Origin: Antedon mediterranea
Taxonomy: Eukaryota > Echinodermata > Crinoidea > Comatulida > Antedonidae
Direction of reading: 5' to 3'
Length of the DNA stretch: 64,000 nt
Assembly: GCF_964355755.1 (NCBI RefSeq)
Contig: NC_092672.1
Location: 36,514,501-36,578,500, forward strand
Positions 59,554 through 64,000 of this stretch are shown piece by piece. Under the pieces are notes generated by a model. That model did no database searches, was not told where the DNA came from, and worked only from the letters and a program-made list of their open reading frames with translations. How positions within the stretch are numbered: the first letter of the stretch is position 1; each line of letters opens with the position of its first letter. A program made the position numbers and the translations under genes.

Positions 59554-61069
59554 CTAAGCTGAGATCAAAGGATTCTGTGAGGTTTTCTTGTCTAATGTTA
59601 TTGGTGAAACTAATTGAGATGGACCCTCTTCAGAACCAGATCTAGAACTTGGTTTCAGCACGTCAGCCAAGCACGGAAACAGATCATGCAATTTCTTTTT
59701 GTACGCGTTTCGAAAATCCTTACCGTACGCGTAAAGTAACGGGTTTCCTGCAGAATTCGCATGGGACAGTAATATAAAGAATTTTAAAAGCATTGGCGGG
59801 AAATTCACAGCAGACGACGGGTGCAGAGCAAATACTGTGTTCATAATTGTCAATGGTAACCATGACAGCATAAAAAATATTACGATTACCCCGAGAGATT
59901 TTGCTGCGCGGATTTCTTGACGGAGTGAGCTTGATAGCACTGAGTTGGACGTGGATGGCTCAGTTTGTGCTCCCCCTGAGATTGTCGGAACAGCTACACC
60001 TGGACGAATTCGTCTTACCTGTAATAAAATTGATAGAAATATATATTAGAATTTATGCCATTCTTTTTCTAATGTAACTTTTGCAAGCGTGCTTGATTCA
60101 ATAATATATACAATGGATAGTAGATAGTCATGGATATTTTTATAGTAATGAAAAGTTATAAATAGTCATGAATAGTTATGAAATTATGAATAATCATGAA
60201 TAGTTATGAATAATAATGAATAATCAGGAATAGTTATGAATAGTCATGAATATAGTTATGAATAATCATGAATAGTTATGAATAGTCATGAATAATCATG
60301 GTTATAGATTAGTGACAGTAAAATACTTCGTAGTAATAGTAATTCTCTGTTATTTTACAGTATGTCATTTAAAAAAAAAATTCTATGTTAATTTGCGTTA
60401 ACAGAGTTTAGTTGTGAGACATGGTGTTCGTCAATGAAGAGAAGAAGAGGCATAACTTTTATATTTTTTTTTGTCATTGTGAGTATTATTATTTACTAAA
60501 CTTACCTGACTTCGAATAGCTTTAAAAATAATGGCGTATATCACCAACATAACTAAAAACGGTAGATAGATGACCAAGGCGCCATTAAATACCATGTAAC
60601 GAGAGTCAATAACTTCCATAAACAAACACTTATTTTCGCCCCATCCTAAGTTCCAGCCAAACGCCGGTAAAAAGCCAATTATCCCGGCCCCTGTCCACGA
60701 TATTGCTATCACAATGTACGTTTTGTTTACAGTTATTAGGCCTGGGTACCGCAAAGGGTGCAACACAGCCACGTATCGTTCTAAAGTCACTCCTATCAAG
60801 CTGAAAGTGGAAGTTCCACATAACCAGAGCAAGAAGGTTAACATAATCAGGCAGCCTCTGAAGTTGTCTGGCAGACCTAAACTGGTAAGGATCGCAAACG
60901 GAATTCCAAGTAACCCAACGAAAAAATCTGCCACAGCAAGAGACGCAATGAAGTGGTTAGTGATTGTTTGAAGTCGTGGGGTGACAAATAATATCCACAG
61001 TGCAAATCCATTTCCTACGACAGACAGAACCGATATTAGAACTTCAAGGAATAAGTACCACGTTTCCAT
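59554..61069 (-). CDS. adenosine-receptor-like class A GPCR
   Basis: Seven-transmembrane receptor. Exon 1 is 61069-60506 (188 codons), with donor GTAAGT after RSQ; exon 2 is 60018-59554, ending in a stop. The total is 342 aa. Class A landmarks are GN in TM1 (VVGNGFALW), D2.50 (SLAVADFF), the TM3 cysteine (FRGCLIML), ERY in place of DRY (LERYVAVLHPLRY), W4.50 (ISWTGAG), P5.50 (IYLPFLV), SWLP in TM6 and NPLLY in TM7, then helix 8 (KDFRNAYKK). Adenosine-receptor-like features are the very short N-terminus, E9 in TM1 (LEVLISVLSVVGN), CLF-x-E in loop 2, asparagine after the TM6 motif (WLPLTIMN), and LSHANSAGNP in TM7, close to LSHTNSVVNP of A2A. Ligand assignment is by resemblance only. Phase-0 intron after TM5. 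Confidence 0.85.
60110..60300 (-). repeat. 10-bp repeat in GPCR intron
   Basis: About 15 units of AATAGTTATG or AATAATCATG between the two receptor exons. Confidence 0.88.
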
Positions 61070-61252
61070 TTTCAGCTGTGTTTCATACCAATCGTTGTTC
61101 TTCCCAAGACTTTTGAATTAGAGAGTTAAGCAATATAAATCGGTTTAATAGTAAAAGTATTCAAGCAGCAGTTCTTGATGACATGTCCCTGGCGCTGGAC
61201 GAGTTGCCTGGGAAGCCGTGACAGCTGTCAAACGTGTTTTCTTCAAGAAATA
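61070..61252 (-). other. 5' UTR segment of the GPCR with a short upstream ORF
   Basis: On the minus strand a pyrimidine tract and TTTTTTCAG end at 61253, so 61252-61070 is a plausible 5' UTR exon part joined directly to ATG 61069. It contains an 8-codon upstream frame at 61184-61161 (ATG to TGA) that could lower translation of the receptor. Inference only. Confidence 0.4.
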
Positions 61253-62034
61253 CTGAAAAAATAATTAATATGAAGTGTATAAGACGTATACATGCATAGT
61301 TGATATGCTAAACTACATACTTTATATTTAATGTGGTTTTATTGGAAAGTGTATGATAATAATGTATCTGAATGCAATTTCTATCCAGTCGGAAATAAAT
61401 TATACAACATTTCATGGAACACGTGGCATAGATTATTACACAATTCTTGTACATGGGATTGAATTTTGAATTACAGAATTCAATACAGTATGTCATAAAT
61501 AATTCAAAGTGAAAATTCAATCATTATCATTCATGGAATTTTAATGCCACCGTACTGCAGTATTTCTAGTAGCCGCCTGTTATACAGGATACTATGCTTA
61601 CGTGATTGAACGTGTAAATAGACGGAAGTTACCGTACGTACAGGTTAAGTGTGCGTAACTTATCCGTACGTATCCTGTCCGTACAACCACATGTTGACAG
61701 ATAATACACGCAAGGTAAGTACGTTGATAAATGGTTGCATTCGCAAGTAAATGATCATACATTTGAAGTATTTAACTACCGTTTGGCATTTTACAGCTGA
61801 TGTATGATGTTTTCCAGCAAGTTTGACATAGTAGTTTCCTCTCAATATTGCGCATAACGCGTAAATATTACGCGTAACGTGTAAACTATTATGTAAATTA
61901 GAAAGATTGAGATCTTTTTGTAAAGAAGCATACTATTTTCAGTAAAAAGTTGTTTGTTATTTAACCGTTAATCTCACCCGTTTCATGCTCTCCGTTAATG
62001 ATAACTAAGTATAGGTTCTTATGTATACCTTTAA

Positions 62035-62112
62035 CCATTGTATGATTTGTACGTTTAGAATGTACATATACTGCTTCTCCTTCAGGAGATTGAAATAAAT
62101 AATTAAAATAAA
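62035..62112 (+). mobile_element. possible LINE 3' tail
   Basis: CTGCTTCTCCTTCAGGAGAT, then TGAAATAAATAATTAAAATAA resembles the hairpin and short tandem end of CR1-like elements. Confidence 0.4.
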
Positions 62113-62582
62113 TAAATATTGTACCCGATACTAAAATTGTCTAAATTTCAAGTGGAAATTATTAAATCAAGATTGGCCGTCAAAAAACACACATTTTATT
62201 TTACTCTTTTACTTACACAAGTTGAAACTGAACTAGATTGTATAAGCAATAGTATTTTAACTTACGTTTTTAAATGTTGTTTATTATCGCGTACATATCA
62301 GCTTGATTTGCAGCTGCAGAAAGGTTATCCTATCGAATCCGATCTCTAAACAGAGAGATTGCCATTAAACTATGTTAAAACGATATAATACAGTCGAGGA
62401 GCCCATGTTAATGACGATGCAATGATAATACGTGCGAGGAGTCTGTGGAGAGATGTCAACCCTTTGCATCAAAACAACTGTATATATTCCTTGAGAGTTG
62501 ATTAGCGAATATAAAGTGAGCGAAAAGTAGGTGTCTTTGAAACATGTAAAGATTAATCACCAACAAACAGCAAAATAGGTTC

Positions 62583-62592
62583 GCGCATGCGC
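62583..62592. promoter_or_regulatory. palindromic GCGCATGCGC, NRF1-type site
   Basis: A perfect GCGCATGCGC in a locally CpG-richer patch (62580-62650), 1.5 kb upstream of the GPCR start. It could mark a promoter; the transcript is unknown. Confidence 0.3.
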
Positions 62593-63127
62593 TCATATCA
62601 CCCGAGATGTTCCGACGGCGCTCATCTTTAGAGTGTGGTGCGTCATTCGTGGAGTAAACGAAATAAGAACAATTATTACTACATTGTATGACATTTAAGA
62701 TGGTATAAAACATGATTTATGCGTATACTACATGACAAACGTTTATAGATATAACTATAATTTAATACAGTGTTGTACTTGTGCAGGTTAGTAGAAAATA
62801 ACGTTATAATATTATAATTGGAATTTATTGAATCATAAACGTGTTTAAAGCCACAGAGTAAACGGATAAAATAGTCTACAATGCCTGCTTTTAATTAAGC
62901 TACAACTACATTTTACACGACTAAAATGTATATAGAAAAATCCATATACATTAATTTTATTATGTAGGCCACTGATTATCGAATAACTCCAAATCAATAT
63001 GAATCGATAGTAATATGCTTTTTTTTTAAATTAACGGAATAGTTTGGAAAATTAAAAGCTTTGTCCTGCTGTCCTATTGTCATACAATGTTTTTATTAAT
63101 TTAAATGATTGCCACTTCTCGTCTATG

Positions 63128-63200
63128 TTAATTTAGGCTACAGCGCATTGAGAGCTTGCTTATAATGCGCTATATAAGAACTATTTTTATTGTTATAACA
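63128..63200 (+). mobile_element. LINE/SINE 3' tail
   Basis: ACAGCGCATTGAGAGCTTGC and AATGCGCTATATAAGAACTA parallel the 3' UTR of the fragment at 3659-3705 in this window. Confidence 0.5.
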
Positions 63201-63231
63201 CATGCATATACATTTTTCTACAACTCACTAT

Positions 63232-63282
63232 GTCGGTCAGTTGGTCGTATGGTCGGTCGGTTGGTCGGTCGGTCGGTAAACA
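63232..63282 (+). repeat. GGTC microsatellite
   Basis: Imperfect (GGTC/GGTT)n run of about 50 bp. Confidence 0.88.
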
Positions 63283-64000
63283 CTAACTCAAATTTGAGCA
63301 CGCGACTGCAGCCATGTATATGGTGTTGTTTCGTCTTTTGTGGGTTCTCCACTTTTATTTCATCATCATTAGCATTGTTTCACCCATTATGGGTTTTACA
63401 TTAATATACATATAATATACAAATGTCTATACATTTCGTGTTTTAACCGAAATCTCTCTCATAACTATTTGAAAATAACAACAAAAATGACAATTAAAAT
63501 GCTTCTGTGCGTGATACAATACAATTCATGTTTTCATTTCTCGTTTTATTCCGCTAAAATGTATGTTTCTTGTCAGTTATGGTGAAATACATCACAATCA
63601 ATCGACTTTGGATAAAGCGAGTGGAATGACGTTTTACTTTGTTCAGTTTCGGAAGATTATAATCATCTTTTGAGTTAGAAGCTTTCTTCAAAATGAACAT
63701 CAACAACTTTTAATTTAGCTAAAAGATAGATTTAAGAATATTAGGAAAACGTGTTTTTTAGAGGTTAGCTACAATTCATCTGTATTTATCTTAATAAATG
63801 TGTCGTTTATAAATTCTAGGAATCAATCTTAAGTAAATCGTGTTAAGGTCTTCGTTGTGCCGGTAAAGGAGCAGGTAATGTTGAACTCAATTATTCCCTT
63901 TTAACTTTTGAAAAATCCTTAGATAACTTCAATAGCCGTAATCTGCACGATTATGTTACGACACGTTTTCTATTTCGAAAAAGCTGAATTCTAAAAACGT

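Larger units (their letters stand above)
61253..64000. other. GPCR upstream region, no further gene seen
   Basis: Contains the CpG-rich patch at 62580-62650, LINE tails near 62040 and 63130, and the GGTC run. TACGTA/CCGTAC-rich palindromic words cluster at 61620-61690. No exon chain could be built. Confidence 0.4.

Overview
The window is AT-rich animal nuclear DNA with long introns, GT-AG splicing, many short palindromic DNA transposons, LINE fragments and tRNA-derived SINEs. The gene set (HIP1, SEC14L, CCDC42, adenosine-type GPCR), the AGGCCT-rich introns and the repeat style suggest a marine invertebrate deuterostome, possibly an echinoderm. That is inference; no species can be named. Nothing here is bacterial or viral. 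Most real genes are split into exons too short to appear as long open frames, so exon chains were built by hand from splice sites and reading phase. All exon coordinates are therefore predictions. || Layout. (1) 1-10152, plus strand: the 3' two thirds of a HIP1/HIP1R-type clathrin and actin adaptor gene; the ANTH exons lie off the left edge. (2) 10153-16480: intergenic DNA full of foldback elements. (3) 16811-22590, plus: a ten-exon gene plus a tandem exon array, giving about 1463 aa. It combines a Cys-rich domain resembling DUF6729 with a DDE-transposase-like pattern. It is the least ordinary gene here: a 212-bp segment holding one phase-0 exon is present three times in tandem. (4) 24482-31637, minus: a complete SEC14-like lipid-transfer gene (CRAL-TRIO plus GOLD, 11 coding exons, about 410 aa). 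(5) 32288-46998, plus: a complete CCDC42-type axonemal coiled-coil gene (9 coding exons, 311 aa). It lies head to head with SEC14L across about 650 bp, and an X-box-like site sits in that gap. Its introns hold LINE fragments, a 50/58-bp minisatellite with higher-order structure, and a 4.45-kb satellite of 80-bp units. (6) 47000-59500: a gene-poor stretch with microsatellites, foldback elements and one orphan exon-like segment. (7) 59554-61069, minus: a two-exon adenosine-receptor-like GPCR of 342 aa. (8) 61253-64000: upstream and intergenic DNA. || Mobile DNA. At least 16 copies of one short element (family A) and about ten of another (family B) share a terminal motif close to AGCTYKGTYYNCACTA. 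The cleanest copies are flanked by 3-bp TTA or TAA duplications, which points to PIF/Harbinger-type mobilisation. Several copies sit within tens of bases of splice donors of the host genes.
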